Of a stretch of 64,000 bases of DNA, positions 48,899 to 58,037 are shown piece after piece. A program made the position numbers and the translations under genes. The notes beneath the pieces were generated by a model that had not been told where the DNA came from, made no database searches, and saw nothing but the letters and a program-made list of their open reading frames with translations. The DNA lies in NCBI GenBank assembly GCA_041918155.1, contig JAYRWH010000058.1:77501-141500 (forward strand). The letters run 5' to 3'. Each line of letters begins with the position of its first letter. Position 1 is the stretch's first letter. Source of the DNA: UBA668 sp041918155. GTDB taxonomy: Bacteria > Actinomycetota > Acidimicrobiia > Acidimicrobiales > Ilumatobacteraceae.

Positions 48899-50476
48899 GT
48901 GATGGCCACTGTTGCCCGGCGTCCCGACGCCGAGGCGGTCGTGCAGGGCGATACCCGTGTGACGTACGCGGCGCTCGCTCGCCGCGTGCTGGCCTCCGCG
49001 CGGGCAATGATCGCCGCCGGCGTGGTGCCCGGCGACCGCGTGGCGGTGTGGGCGCCGAACTCGCTCGGCTGGATCGTGGCCGCGCTCGGCGCACAGTCCG
49101 CCGGCGCCGCGCTCGTGCCGATCAACACCCGCTGGAAGGGCGCCGAGGCTGCGTACGTGCTCGCCGCGGCCAGGGTCAGCGTGTTGTGCACGACAGTGGG
49201 CTTCCTCGACACCAACACGGTAGGGATGCTCGACGACGACCCCACCGACCTGCCCGCCCTCGGGCGGGTCGTGCTGCTCGACGGGTCGGCGCAGCCGGGC
49301 GCGCGGCCGCCCGGCGCGGCGCCGGCGATCACCTGGGCCGAGTTCGAGGCCGCCGGGACCGAGATCGACGAGGCCGTCGCGCTCGCCCGACTGGCGTCCG
49401 TGCAACCCACCGACCCCTCCGACATCCTCTTCACGTCGGGCACCACCGGCCGCCCGAAAGGGGTGGTGATGAGCCACGCCCAGACCACCCGCCACTTCGA
49501 CGATTGGTGCGACTACGCGGGCTTGCGACCCGGCGACCGGTACCTCATCGTCAACCCGTTCTTCCACATGTTCGGCTACAAGGCGGGGTGGCTGGCCGGC
49601 CTCATGCGCGGCGCCACGATCTACCCGGTACCCGTGTTCGATGTGCCGACGGTGTTGTCGCTCGTCGAGCGCGAGCGCATCACGGTGCTGCCCGGCGCTC
49701 CCACGATCTACCGCACGATCCTCGACCACCCCGAGCGTGCCCGCCACGACCTCGGATCGCTGCGCGTCGCCGTCACCGGCGCGGCCGACATACCAGTGGC
49801 GCTCATCGAGCAGATGAGAGCCGAGCTGCCGTTCACGAGCATCCTCACCGGCTACGGCCTCACCGAGGCGGGCACGTGCACCGGCTCGCGCCCTGAGGAT
49901 GATGCCACCACGATCGCCACCACGGCCGGCCGGGCGATGAAGGGGCTCGAGGTGATGATCGCCGACGCCGAAGGCCGCGAGGTGCCTCGCGGGGCCACTG
50001 GCGAGTTGTTGGTTCGTGGCTACAGCGTGATGCAGCACTACCTGGATGATCCCGCGGCAACCGCGGCTGCGATCGACGCCAGCGGCTTCCTGCACACCGG
50101 CGACCTGGCGACGATGGACGAGCGGGGCTATGTCCGCATCGTCGGTCGGCTGAAGGACATGTTCATCGTCGGCGGGTTCAACGTGTACCCGGCCGAAATC
50201 GAGAACGCGATGCTCGCCCACGACGACATCGGTCAGGTGGCGGTGATCGGCGTCCCCGACGAGCGGATGGGCGAGGTGGGCATGGCGTGGGTGGTGCCCG
50301 CGCCGGGCCGCACTCCGGTGCCCGACGAGATCGTCGCCTGGTGCCGCGAGCGGATGGCGAACTACAAGGTCCCACGATCGGTGGTGGTGGTCGGGGAGTT
50401 GCCGATCAACGCCGCCGGCAAGGTGGTCAAGAACGACCTGCGCGCGCAGGCCATTACACAAGGACGACTTCCATGA
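48899..50476 (+). CDS. acyl-CoA synthetase (AMP-binding, FadD3-like)
   Basis: 525 aa from GTG 48899. P-loop FTSGTTGRPKGVV, YGLTEAGT, HTGDLATMDERGY and the C-terminal catalytic Lys region INAAGKVVKN are all in place. The frame stays open upstream and reads FPEGAPTIPAAV directly before the GTG, which is how this family normally begins, yet no ATG, GTG or TTG lies in frame there. TAATCT at 48835-48840 suggests transcription begins close to 48847. The start is therefore uncertain. It activates an organic acid; first gene of a seven-gene run. Confidence 0.88.
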   Translation: MMATVARRPDAEAVVQGDTRVTYAALARRVLASARAMIAAGVVPGDRVAVWAPNSLGWIVAALGAQSAGAALVPINTRWKGAEAAYVLAAARVSVLCTTVGFLDTNTVGMLDDDPTDLPALGRVVLLDGSAQPGARPPGAAPAITWAEFEAAGTEIDEAVALARLASVQPTDPSDILFTSGTTGRPKGVVMSHAQTTRHFDDWCDYAGLRPGDRYLIVNPFFHMFGYKAGWLAGLMRGATIYPVPVFDVPTVLSLVERERITVLPGAPTIYRTILDHPERARHDLGSLRVAVTGAADIPVALIEQMRAELPFTSILTGYGLTEAGTCTGSRPEDDATTIATTAGRAMKGLEVMIADAEGREVPRGATGELLVRGYSVMQHYLDDPAATAAAIDASGFLHTGDLATMDERGYVRIVGRLKDMFIVGGFNVYPAEIENAMLAHDDIGQVAVIGVPDERMGEVGMAWVVPAPGRTPVPDEIVAWCRERMANYKVPRSVVVVGELPINAAGKVVKNDLRAQAITQGRLP

Positions 50477-51336
50477 GACCCGCGACGACCCTCGACAAAG
50501 TGCTGCCGTGCCTCGCCAGTCCGCGCCAAGAGGCCATCGACGATGGCCCGGTGCTGTGGCGTGCGGGCACGCTCGACATCTCGAGCGCCGGGGTTTTCGG
50601 CGGCGAGCTGCTCGGCCAGACGGTGGCCATCGCGGCCCAGCTCGACCCGTCGATGACCGTGAAGTCGGTCAGCGCCGTGTTCCCCCGCGGCGTGCGCGAC
50701 ACCGGCTCGCTCGATTACACGTCCACCACGATGTACCGCGGTAGCGCCTACGCAACCCACCGGATCGACGTGGTGCAGCCCGACAAGCACGGTCACCCGG
50801 TCACCGGCTACTGCGCGTTCGCGATGTGTCATCTGCCAGGCGAAGGCATCGAGCACTCGCGGTCGATGCCCACGGATGCCGGCACACCCGAGGAGGCCAA
50901 CCCATTGACGATGGGCCTCATCCCGTGGGACACGCGCATCGTCGGGTCCACCGACCTCAACGACCGCTCGGCCCAGCCGGCGGAGCTGAGGGTGTGGATG
51001 AAGGTGCCCGGCCCATTGGGCGACGACCCGGTCGTGCACCAGTCGCTGCTCGCGTACTTCAGCGATCTCACCCTGATCGGCACCGCGATCCTGCCCCACG
51101 AGGGCTGGAGCCAGCTCGACTGCCACGTCGCCTTGCGCACTTCGGTGATCGCCCACCGAATCGTGTTCCACCGCCCGTTCCGGATGGACGAATGGCTGCT
51201 CGTCGCCCAGTCCAGCCCGGTCGCATCGGGCGGTTCGGCGTACGGCTCGGGCCATGTCTTCACCCAATCGGGCGACCTCGTCGCGAGTATCGAGCAGGAG
51301 TCGGTCGTGCGCGTGGCCCAGGCGGGCGGTCGATGA
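50473..51336 (+). CDS. acyl-CoA thioesterase, TesB-like double hotdog
   Basis: 287 aa; ATG overlaps the ligase stop (ATGA). The C-terminal hotdog reads AQSSPVASGGSAYGSGHVFT and DLVASIEQESVVRV, the usual TesB active-site and end block. It hydrolyses acyl-CoA to acid and CoA. Placed between two CoA ligase genes, it may release a product or salvage CoA from dead-end thioesters. Confidence 0.85.
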   Translation: MRPATTLDKVLPCLASPRQEAIDDGPVLWRAGTLDISSAGVFGGELLGQTVAIAAQLDPSMTVKSVSAVFPRGVRDTGSLDYTSTTMYRGSAYATHRIDVVQPDKHGHPVTGYCAFAMCHLPGEGIEHSRSMPTDAGTPEEANPLTMGLIPWDTRIVGSTDLNDRSAQPAELRVWMKVPGPLGDDPVVHQSLLAYFSDLTLIGTAILPHEGWSQLDCHVALRTSVIAHRIVFHRPFRMDEWLLVAQSSPVASGGSAYGSGHVFTQSGDLVASIEQESVVRVAQAGGR

Positions 51337-52991
51337 GCCGACAGGGCCGCTGGACCCTGCGCCCGGTTCCCGCCGAGCTCGAGGCGCGATACGTCGCCGA
51401 CGGCTGGTGGACGGATGCCACACTCGGCGGTTCCGTCGCGGGTTGGCTCGCGGCTGCGCCCACCGCCACCGTGAACGTGCACTCGCGCCTGCGTCCTTGG
51501 AGCGGCACATACGCGGACATCGACGCCGAGGCGCGGCGCCTCGTCACCGTGCTGCGGACCGCCGGCCTGCAGCCGGGCACGGTCGTGGCCTTCCAGTTGC
51601 CGAACTGGCGCGAAGCGATCGTGTCGTTCGCCGCGCTGGCCATGGGTGGCTATGTGCTGGTGCCGATCGTGGCCATCTATGGTCGCAAGGAGGTCGCCTT
51701 CATCCTCGAGCAGAGCGGTGTCGAGGCCTACATCTCCCCGGCCGCGTACGGCCATGTCGATTATGTGAGCATCGTCGACGACGCGGCTCCCGCGTCGCTG
51801 TGCCTCCACCTCGTCGTGGGTGCTGACGAGGTCGGCCGGCCGCCCGCCGGGGTCACCCGTCTGTCGTGGGAAGCAGTCACTGCCGCCGCGCCGGCCACCG
51901 ACCTGCCCGACGTGGCGCCCACCGACGTGTGCGTGCTGGCGTACACCTCTGGCACCACGAGCGACCCCAAGGGCGTCATCCACGACCACCGCACCCTGCT
52001 CAGCGAGCTGCGCCACATGGCCGACTGGATCACGCCCGGCAAGCCGAACCTGATGGGTTCGCCGGTCGCTCACGCCACGGGGATGATCGGTGCCGTGCTC
52101 GGCCCGCTCAACATGTCGGCCGACATCCACCTCATCGACCGGTGGGATCCCGGCCATGCGCTCGAGGTGATGCTCGCCAACTCGATCGGCGGCGGCACCG
52201 GTGCGTCCGTGTTCCTCGCCGGCCTGCTCGACCACCCGGACTTCACGCCCGCGCACGCGGCGAACATGGTGCAGGTGGGCCTCGGCGGCGCCCCGGTTCC
52301 GGTGTCGCTCGGTGAACGCGCGGCCGCGCACGGGATCAAGATCATCCGCGCCTATGGCTCCACCGAGCACCCGTCGATCACGGGCTGCCAGTTCGCCGAC
52401 GATGCCGATGCCCGCCATCGCACCGACGGGCGCCCGATGTCGGGTGTCGAGCTGCGCCTCGTCGACGAGGAGGGCCACGACGTACCGCAGGGCACGGCGG
52501 GCGAGATCCTCTCCCGCGGCCCTGAGCTGTGCGTGGGCTACACGGACGAGCGCCTGAACGTGGCGTTCGACAACGACGGTTGGTACCACTCGGGCGACAT
52601 CGGCGTGCTCGACGGACGCGGGTTCCTCACCATCACCGACCGGGCCAAGGACATCATCATCCGCGGTGGTGAGAACCTCTCGCCTGCTGAGATCGAGGCG
52701 GTGCTGGAGAAGGTGCCAGGGGTCGCCGAGGTCGCCGTGGTCGCGGCACCGGATGCACGCCTGGGTGAACATGCCTGCGCCGTCATCCGCATGCAGGCGG
52801 GGTCGGCCGTGCCCACCCTCGCCGACCTTACCGTGCACCTCGAGCAGGGTGGTTTGGCACGTCAGAAGTGGCCCGAGGAGCTGAGGGTGGTCGACGACTT
52901 CTCGCGCACCGCGTCGGGCAAGGTCCGCAAGGTCGACCTGCGCACTTGGTTGCGACAGGAAGCCGCCGAGAACGCAAACAGGGAGCAGTGA
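51333..52991 (+). CDS. AMP-binding acyl-CoA ligase
   Basis: 552 aa; ATG overlaps the thioesterase stop. P-loop YTSGTTSDPKGVIH, YGSTEHPSIT, HSGDIGVLDGRGF and SRTASGKVRKVDLR (catalytic Lys) are present. It resembles cyclohexanecarboxylate- or steroid-type CoA ligases more than straight-chain FadDs, but that is only by general layout. Second ligase of the operon, so two different carboxylic acids, or two stages of one, are probably activated. Confidence 0.9.
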   Translation: MSRQGRWTLRPVPAELEARYVADGWWTDATLGGSVAGWLAAAPTATVNVHSRLRPWSGTYADIDAEARRLVTVLRTAGLQPGTVVAFQLPNWREAIVSFAALAMGGYVLVPIVAIYGRKEVAFILEQSGVEAYISPAAYGHVDYVSIVDDAAPASLCLHLVVGADEVGRPPAGVTRLSWEAVTAAAPATDLPDVAPTDVCVLAYTSGTTSDPKGVIHDHRTLLSELRHMADWITPGKPNLMGSPVAHATGMIGAVLGPLNMSADIHLIDRWDPGHALEVMLANSIGGGTGASVFLAGLLDHPDFTPAHAANMVQVGLGGAPVPVSLGERAAAHGIKIIRAYGSTEHPSITGCQFADDADARHRTDGRPMSGVELRLVDEEGHDVPQGTAGEILSRGPELCVGYTDERLNVAFDNDGWYHSGDIGVLDGRGFLTITDRAKDIIIRGGENLSPAEIEAVLEKVPGVAEVAVVAAPDARLGEHACAVIRMQAGSAVPTLADLTVHLEQGGLARQKWPEELRVVDDFSRTASGKVRKVDLRTWLRQEAAENANREQ

Positions 52992-54157
52992 TGGAATTCA
53001 GCCGGTCAGAAGATCACGAGGCGATCCGCGAGGGCATCCGCCGGATATGCGCCGACTTCCCCGACGAGTACTGGTCGGAGAAGGACGAAGCGCACGAGTT
53101 CCCGTGGGAGTTCTACAACAAGCTCGCCGAGGGTGGGTGGGTGGGTATCGCCATCCCCGAGGAGTACGGCGGCGGGGGGCAGGGCATCACCGAGGCTTCG
53201 ATCATGCTCGAGGAGATCGCTGCGTCCGGCGCGGCGATGAACGGCTGCTCGACGGTGCACCTGTCGATCTTCGGCATGGAGCCGGTGCGTCGCTACGGTT
53301 CCCCCGAGCTGGCAGCCGAGGTGCTGCCGCGGGTCGCGGCCGGCGAACTGCACATCGCGTTCGGTGTCACCGAGCCCGACGCGGGTACCGACACCACGGC
53401 GATCCGCACGCGCGCCGTGCGCGACGGCGACGAGTACGTCGTCACTGGCGCCAAGGTGTGGACGACGAAGGCGCCGTACTGCGAGATGTGCCTACTGCTC
53501 GTGCGCACCACACCGCGCGAGGAGTGCAAGAAGCCCACCGACGGCATCACCCTGCTGCTCGTCGACCTGCAGCGCCCAGAGGTCGACATCACCCCGATCC
53601 CGAAGATGGGTCGCAACGCGGTCGTTTCGTGCGAGGTGCGCTACGACGGCCTGCGCGTGCCGGTCAGCCGCCGCATCGGCGAAGAGGGACAGGGCTTCAA
53701 GTACCTGCTCGACGGCCTCAACCCCGAGCGCATCCTGCTCGCCTCCGAGGCGCTCGGCATCGGCAAGGTGGCGATGCGCAAGGCGGTGGCCTACGGCAAG
53801 GACCGAGTCGTGTTCGGCCGGCCGATCGGTCAGAACCAGGGCATCGCGTTTCCCCTCGCCGAGGCGCACATGAAGCTGCATGCGGCCGAGTTGGCCATCC
53901 GCGAAGCGTCGTGGAACTTCGACAACGGCATCCCCGCGGGTGAAGCGGCCAACACCGCCAAGTACCTCGCCGCCGAAGCGGCGTTCTTCGCCTGCGACCG
54001 TGCGATGCAGACCCATGGGGGCATGGGATATGCCCGTGAGTACCATGTCGAGCGCTATTGGCGGGAAGCCAGGCTGATGAAGATCGCTCCGGTGAGCCAG
54101 GAGATGGTCTGCAACTTCATCAGCTCGAACGTCCTCGGCCTGCCCAAGTCGTACTGA
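52991..54157 (+). CDS. acyl-CoA dehydrogenase
   Basis: 388 aa; ATG shares a base with the ligase stop. Full-length ACAD with VTEPDAGTDTTAI, AKVWTTKAPYCEMC and THGGMGYAREYHVERYWREA. The end reads APVSQEMVCNFIS; a Glu is kept three residues after the usual medium-chain position. A stand-alone, probably homotetrameric enzyme, with no partner ACAD next to it. It introduces the double bond after CoA activation by the preceding gene. Confidence 0.92.
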   Translation: MEFSRSEDHEAIREGIRRICADFPDEYWSEKDEAHEFPWEFYNKLAEGGWVGIAIPEEYGGGGQGITEASIMLEEIAASGAAMNGCSTVHLSIFGMEPVRRYGSPELAAEVLPRVAAGELHIAFGVTEPDAGTDTTAIRTRAVRDGDEYVVTGAKVWTTKAPYCEMCLLLVRTTPREECKKPTDGITLLLVDLQRPEVDITPIPKMGRNAVVSCEVRYDGLRVPVSRRIGEEGQGFKYLLDGLNPERILLASEALGIGKVAMRKAVAYGKDRVVFGRPIGQNQGIAFPLAEAHMKLHAAELAIREASWNFDNGIPAGEAANTAKYLAAEAAFFACDRAMQTHGGMGYAREYHVERYWREARLMKIAPVSQEMVCNFISSNVLGLPKSY

Positions 54158-54180
54158 CCCCGATCGTGGAGGGAACCCCC

Positions 54181-55047
54181 GTGAAGATGAGAAACCTGCA
54201 GGTCGGTACGTACGAGCACATCACCGTAACCCCCGTGTCGGGTTCGCTGGGCGCGGAGATCGGCGGCGTCGACCTCGCCACGGAGCTGTCCGACGAGGTG
54301 GTGGCCGAGATCCGCCGGGCATGGCTCGACCACCTCGTGGTGTTCTTCCACGACCAAGGGCATCTCACCAATGCCCAGTACGTGGCATTCGCCCGCCGGA
54401 TCGGCGAGCCCTCCGCGTACCCGTTCGTGAAGGGCTTCGACGACCAGCCCGAGATCATCCCGATCATGAAGCTGGCCCACGAGACGGTGAACTTCGGAGG
54501 CGTGTGGCACGCCGACACGGTGTACCTCGAGCAGCCGCCGATGGCCACGATGCTGCTCTCGCGCGAGATCCCGCCCGCCGGCGGCGACACGCTCTACGCG
54601 AACCAGTACGACGCGTTCGAGAGCCTCTCGCCCGCGCTGCAGGTGATGCTCGACGGCATGCGGGCGATCAACAGTTCGGCCCTCGCCGACGTCAGCAAGA
54701 CCCGTGAGGACCGGCTGAAGGATCACGGCTCCAGCGACGCCGCCAATGCGTACGAGGTGTCCCACCCTGTCGTGCGCACCCACCCCGAGACCGGGCGCAA
54801 GGCGCTGTTCGTCAACGTTGCCCACACGAGCCACTTCGAGGGGATGACGGTGGCCGAGAGTCGCCCTCTGCTGGAGTTCCTCTTCCAACACCAGGTGCGC
54901 GATGAGTTCACGTGCCGCTTCCGCTGGAAGGTGGGCTCGCTGGCGATGTGGGACAACCGGGCGACGCAGCACAACCCTGTGAACGACTACCACGGCTACA
55001 AGCGCCTGATGCACCGGATCACCCTCAAGGGCGAGCGACCGTACTGA
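54181..55047 (+). CDS. TauD/TfdA family 2-oxoglutarate-dependent dioxygenase
   Basis: 288 aa from GTG 54181, with GGAGGG seven bases upstream. Iron ligands His110 and Asp112 (WHADTVY) and distal His264 in WDNRATQH; Arg279 in HRITL should bind 2-oxoglutarate. It hydroxylates an aliphatic position next to a hetero-atom or acid group, or desaturates. Embedded between an ACAD and an LLM gene, so it probably opens a hard-to-oxidise position in the substrate. Confidence 0.92.
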   Translation: MKMRNLQVGTYEHITVTPVSGSLGAEIGGVDLATELSDEVVAEIRRAWLDHLVVFFHDQGHLTNAQYVAFARRIGEPSAYPFVKGFDDQPEIIPIMKLAHETVNFGGVWHADTVYLEQPPMATMLLSREIPPAGGDTLYANQYDAFESLSPALQVMLDGMRAINSSALADVSKTREDRLKDHGSSDAANAYEVSHPVVRTHPETGRKALFVNVAHTSHFEGMTVAESRPLLEFLFQHQVRDEFTCRFRWKVGSLAMWDNRATQHNPVNDYHGYKRLMHRITLKGERPY

Positions 55048-56006
55048 TGATGCTCTCGCTGCGCTACGACCTGCGCGCGCCGTCGTTCGGGGCGTCCTCT
55101 GCCGAGCTGTATGCCGCCGCGATCGAGCAGTCGGTGTGGGCTGAGAAGAACGGCTTCTGGATGGTGGCGCTCTCCGAGCACCATGGATCCCCCGACGGCT
55201 ACTGCCCATCGCCGCTGATGGTTGCCTCCGCGATCGCGGCGCGCACGGCCACATTGCGGCTCGTCATCGCCGCGCTCGTCATGCCCTTGCACCACCCGGT
55301 GCGCCTCGCCGAAGACCTGGCCGTGCTCGACATCCTGAGCGGTGGACGGCTCGACCTGATCGTGGGCGCCGGCTACCTGCCCTCGGAGTGTGCGATGTTC
55401 GGCACCACCATGGATGAGCGTGTGGCCCGGCTCGAAGAGGGGATTCGCGTGTTGCGCGCCGCATGGTCGGGCGAGGAGTTCGAGTACCGAGGAGCGCGGA
55501 TCCGGGTCACCCCCCAGCCAGTGCGCGGGCCGGCGCTGTTGCTGGCCGGTTCCACCACCGGCGCGGCGAAGCGTGCCGCTCGAATCGCCGACGGCTTCGC
55601 TCCGGTGGATGCCAGCCTGTGGCCCGCCTACGAGGCCGCGTGCGCCGAACTCGGCCGTACCCCCATCGGCCTGCCGCCCGATAACGGGCCTGGCTTCATC
55701 CATGTCGCCCACGACCCCGACCGGGCCTGGGCCCAGATCGCGCCGCATGCGCTTCATGAGACGAACAGCTATGGCGCGTGGCTGGCCAATGCGGAGGGTA
55801 TCGCCCGGTACACACCCACCGACAATGCTGACGAGTTGCGGGCGAGTGGCCGTTATGCGGTGCTCACGCCCGACGAGTGCGCCGCGTTGCTGCGCACCAC
55901 GGGGACGTTGCGGCTGCACCCCCTGATGGGCGGCCTGCCACCCGAACTGGCGTGGGAGAGCCTGGAGCTCGTTGCCAACGAGGTCGTACCGAACGCGCAA
56001 TCATGA
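55047..56006 (+). CDS. LLM-class flavin/F420-dependent oxidoreductase
   Basis: 319 aa; ATG shares a base with the TauD stop. Luciferase-like barrel: WAEKNGFWMVALSEHHGSPD and the LPLHHPVRLAEDLAVLD-like block, GRLDLIVGAGYLPSE. EHHG and the VRLAED segment are typical of FMN or F420 luciferase-like monooxygenases. It may perform a Baeyer-Villiger-like or sulphur/alkane-type oxidation, or act as a reductase. It is of a different subfamily from the LLM protein at 25528. Confidence 0.87.
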   Translation: MMLSLRYDLRAPSFGASSAELYAAAIEQSVWAEKNGFWMVALSEHHGSPDGYCPSPLMVASAIAARTATLRLVIAALVMPLHHPVRLAEDLAVLDILSGGRLDLIVGAGYLPSECAMFGTTMDERVARLEEGIRVLRAAWSGEEFEYRGARIRVTPQPVRGPALLLAGSTTGAAKRAARIADGFAPVDASLWPAYEAACAELGRTPIGLPPDNGPGFIHVAHDPDRAWAQIAPHALHETNSYGAWLANAEGIARYTPTDNADELRASGRYAVLTPDECAALLRTTGTLRLHPLMGGLPPELAWESLELVANEVVPNAQS

Positions 56007-56041
56007 ACGAATCGCCGAACAGCATCCCTGGGGGACATCAC

Positions 56042-56803
56042 ATGAAGAAGGTCGTAGTTGTCGGAGCATCCACCGGCCTCGGTCGCTGCATCGCTGCTGG
56101 CCTCGCCCAGCGGGGCGATCGGGTCGCCCTGCTCGCCCGCACCAAGGACAAGGTCGAGGCGGCCGCGGCAGAGGCCGGGAACGGCGCAATCGCCATCATC
56201 TGTGATGCCACCGACGAAGTGTCGGTGAGATCGGCCATCGACCAGGCTGCCGCCGCGATGGACGGAATCGACACGGTGATCTACGCCGCCGCAGTGGGTC
56301 CGCTCTCGCGTCTGCGCGATACGGACGCGGCGACGTGGCGGTGGGCCTTCGACACCAATGTGCTCGGGGCCGCGCTGGTCACGTCCGCGGCGATTCCTCA
56401 CGTGACCCGCTCGGCCGGCTCGGTGCTCTACATGTCGACCACGGGCTCGTCGTACACCCCGCCGTGGCCCGGCCTCGGCGTCTACCAGGTCACCAAGGCT
56501 GCGCTGGACCGTATGGTCGACTCGTTCCGCGCCGAACAGCAGGGGATCAACTTCACCCGCGTCACCATTGGCGAGTGCCCGGGAGGTGAGGGTGACAACC
56601 AGACCCAGTTCAATGCCGGTTGGGACATGTCGCTCGTCGGCGAGTTCGCCGGCGAGTGGATCGGTCGCGGCTACATGAACATGGCCTTCATCGATATCGT
56701 CCACCTCGTGGACGTCTTCTACACCCTCGTACATGCCGGCGCTTCGGTGCAGGTGCCGTCGATCACGATCATCCCGCGGCCGGCGCTTCCTGACGGGGCC
56801 TGA
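56042..56803 (+). CDS. SDR-family oxidoreductase
   Basis: 253 aa. ATG 56042 is preferred because GGGGGA precedes it by six bases; ATG 56003 overlaps the LLM stop but has no ribosome site. GASTGLG is the cofactor motif and Tyr-x3-Lys is in YQVTK with Ser in STTGSS. NAG is replaced by YAAA. Last gene of the seven-gene run; the C-terminal half (DIVHLVDVFYTLVHAG) is unlike FabG. It is convergent with a P450 gene, nine bases between stops. Confidence 0.82.
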   Translation: MKKVVVVGASTGLGRCIAAGLAQRGDRVALLARTKDKVEAAAAEAGNGAIAIICDATDEVSVRSAIDQAAAAMDGIDTVIYAAAVGPLSRLRDTDAATWRWAFDTNVLGAALVTSAAIPHVTRSAGSVLYMSTTGSSYTPPWPGLGVYQVTKAALDRMVDSFRAEQQGINFTRVTIGECPGGEGDNQTQFNAGWDMSLVGEFAGEWIGRGYMNMAFIDIVHLVDVFYTLVHAGASVQVPSITIIPRPALPDGA

Positions 56804-56811
56804 CGGCACCC

Positions 56812-58002
56812 TCAGTGGTCGAGCACCATCGGGAAGGTGTCGACGGAGCGAATCCCCGGGGAGAACAGCAACTCGGCGCCGGGCTTGATGCGGTAGTTCG
56901 GGATGCGTGCGTGCCACTCGCGCAGCACGACCCGGAGTTCCATCCGCGCCAGGTTCGATCCGAGGCAGCGGTGTATGCCGCCGCCGAACGCGAGGTGGCG
57001 GTTGCCATCGCGGTCCCACCGGATCTCGTCGACGTCGGGGAACTCGTCGCCGTCGGTGTTGGCGGACCCGAGCATGACCATGACGTGCTCGCCGGCCTTT
57101 ACCGGGCAGCCGGCCACCTCGCTGTCGCGGGTGGCAAGACGCGGCACGGCCATCACCGGCGTCTCCCAACGCAGCAGCTCCTCGAGCATGTCCGCGATGC
57201 GCGACGGGTCGTCGACGATCTGGCGGCGGTGTTCGGGGTGGTCGGCAAGATGGGCGAAGATGCAATCGAGCGAGGCCGATACGGTGTCCAGCCCGGCCAT
57301 CAGCATCAGGAAGCAGATATCGAGCACCTCGTGACGGGTCAGGCGTTCGCCGTCGACCTCGGCGACGAGCAAGTCGGCCAGCAGACCTCCCGCGGCGGCG
57401 AGGGAGTTGTCATCGATCGCCTGCTCAAAGAAGGCACAGATCTCGTTCGCCGTGTGCTCCTGGAATTCCCACGCGGCCGGATCGTCGATGGCGACGCCGA
57501 GAACGATGTTGGGGCGGATCATGCCGTCCTTCATCCGCAGGAAGTCGGCCAATCGTTCCTGGGGGAGGCCGAACAGTTCGAGGACGACCTGTGAAGGCAG
57601 GGGCACGGAGAACTCGGCGGCGAAATCGATCTCGTCGCGGCCCTCGAAACGGTCGATCAACTCGTTGGCGAGCTTGGCAACCGGCGCCTCGAGCGGCTTC
57701 ACCTTCTGTGGCGCGAACATCGGGTCGAGCAGTCGGCGGTATTTCTTGTGGTGCGGCGGGTCGATCTGCAGCGGGATGAGCGGCCGCGGCGTGCCGAGCG
57801 GCGCGGCGCCGGCGGAGCAGAACAAGGCTGGGTCGCGCAGCACCTCGTCGATCGCGGCGCGTGTGTTGACGAGTACGCCGGTGCCCTGGACGCGCAATGC
57901 ACTGCCGGCGTCACGCAGCATCGAGTACATCTCCTGCGGGTGACGTGCTGCGGCCGCGTCCATGCGGCTGAACACGGCACCCTTGCGGTGGTCGTCGGAC
58001 AT
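56812..58002 (-). CDS. cytochrome P450
   Basis: 396 aa. I-helix AGLDTVSASL, K-helix EELLR, haem loop FGGGIHRCLG with Cys346. It resembles the P450 at 62246 (shared GIHRCxGSNLARMELR, terminal fatty- or terpenoid-type layout) more than those at 19542 and 58901. First gene transcribed leftward before the SDR gene stop region; spacing to the preceding SDR stop (58038) is 35 bases, so it may share its transcript. Substrate unknown. Confidence 0.94.
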   Translation of the reverse strand: MSDDHRKGAVFSRMDAAAARHPQEMYSMLRDAGSALRVQGTGVLVNTRAAIDEVLRDPALFCSAGAAPLGTPRPLIPLQIDPPHHKKYRRLLDPMFAPQKVKPLEAPVAKLANELIDRFEGRDEIDFAAEFSVPLPSQVVLELFGLPQERLADFLRMKDGMIRPNIVLGVAIDDPAAWEFQEHTANEICAFFEQAIDDNSLAAAGGLLADLLVAEVDGERLTRHEVLDICFLMLMAGLDTVSASLDCIFAHLADHPEHRRQIVDDPSRIADMLEELLRWETPVMAVPRLATRDSEVAGCPVKAGEHVMVMLGSANTDGDEFPDVDEIRWDRDGNRHLAFGGGIHRCLGSNLARMELRVVLREWHARIPNYRIKPGAELLFSPGIRSVDTFPMVLDH

Positions 58003-58037
58003 TTGGCCCCCCTCGGTTGGGCGAGCCTACATGGGTG

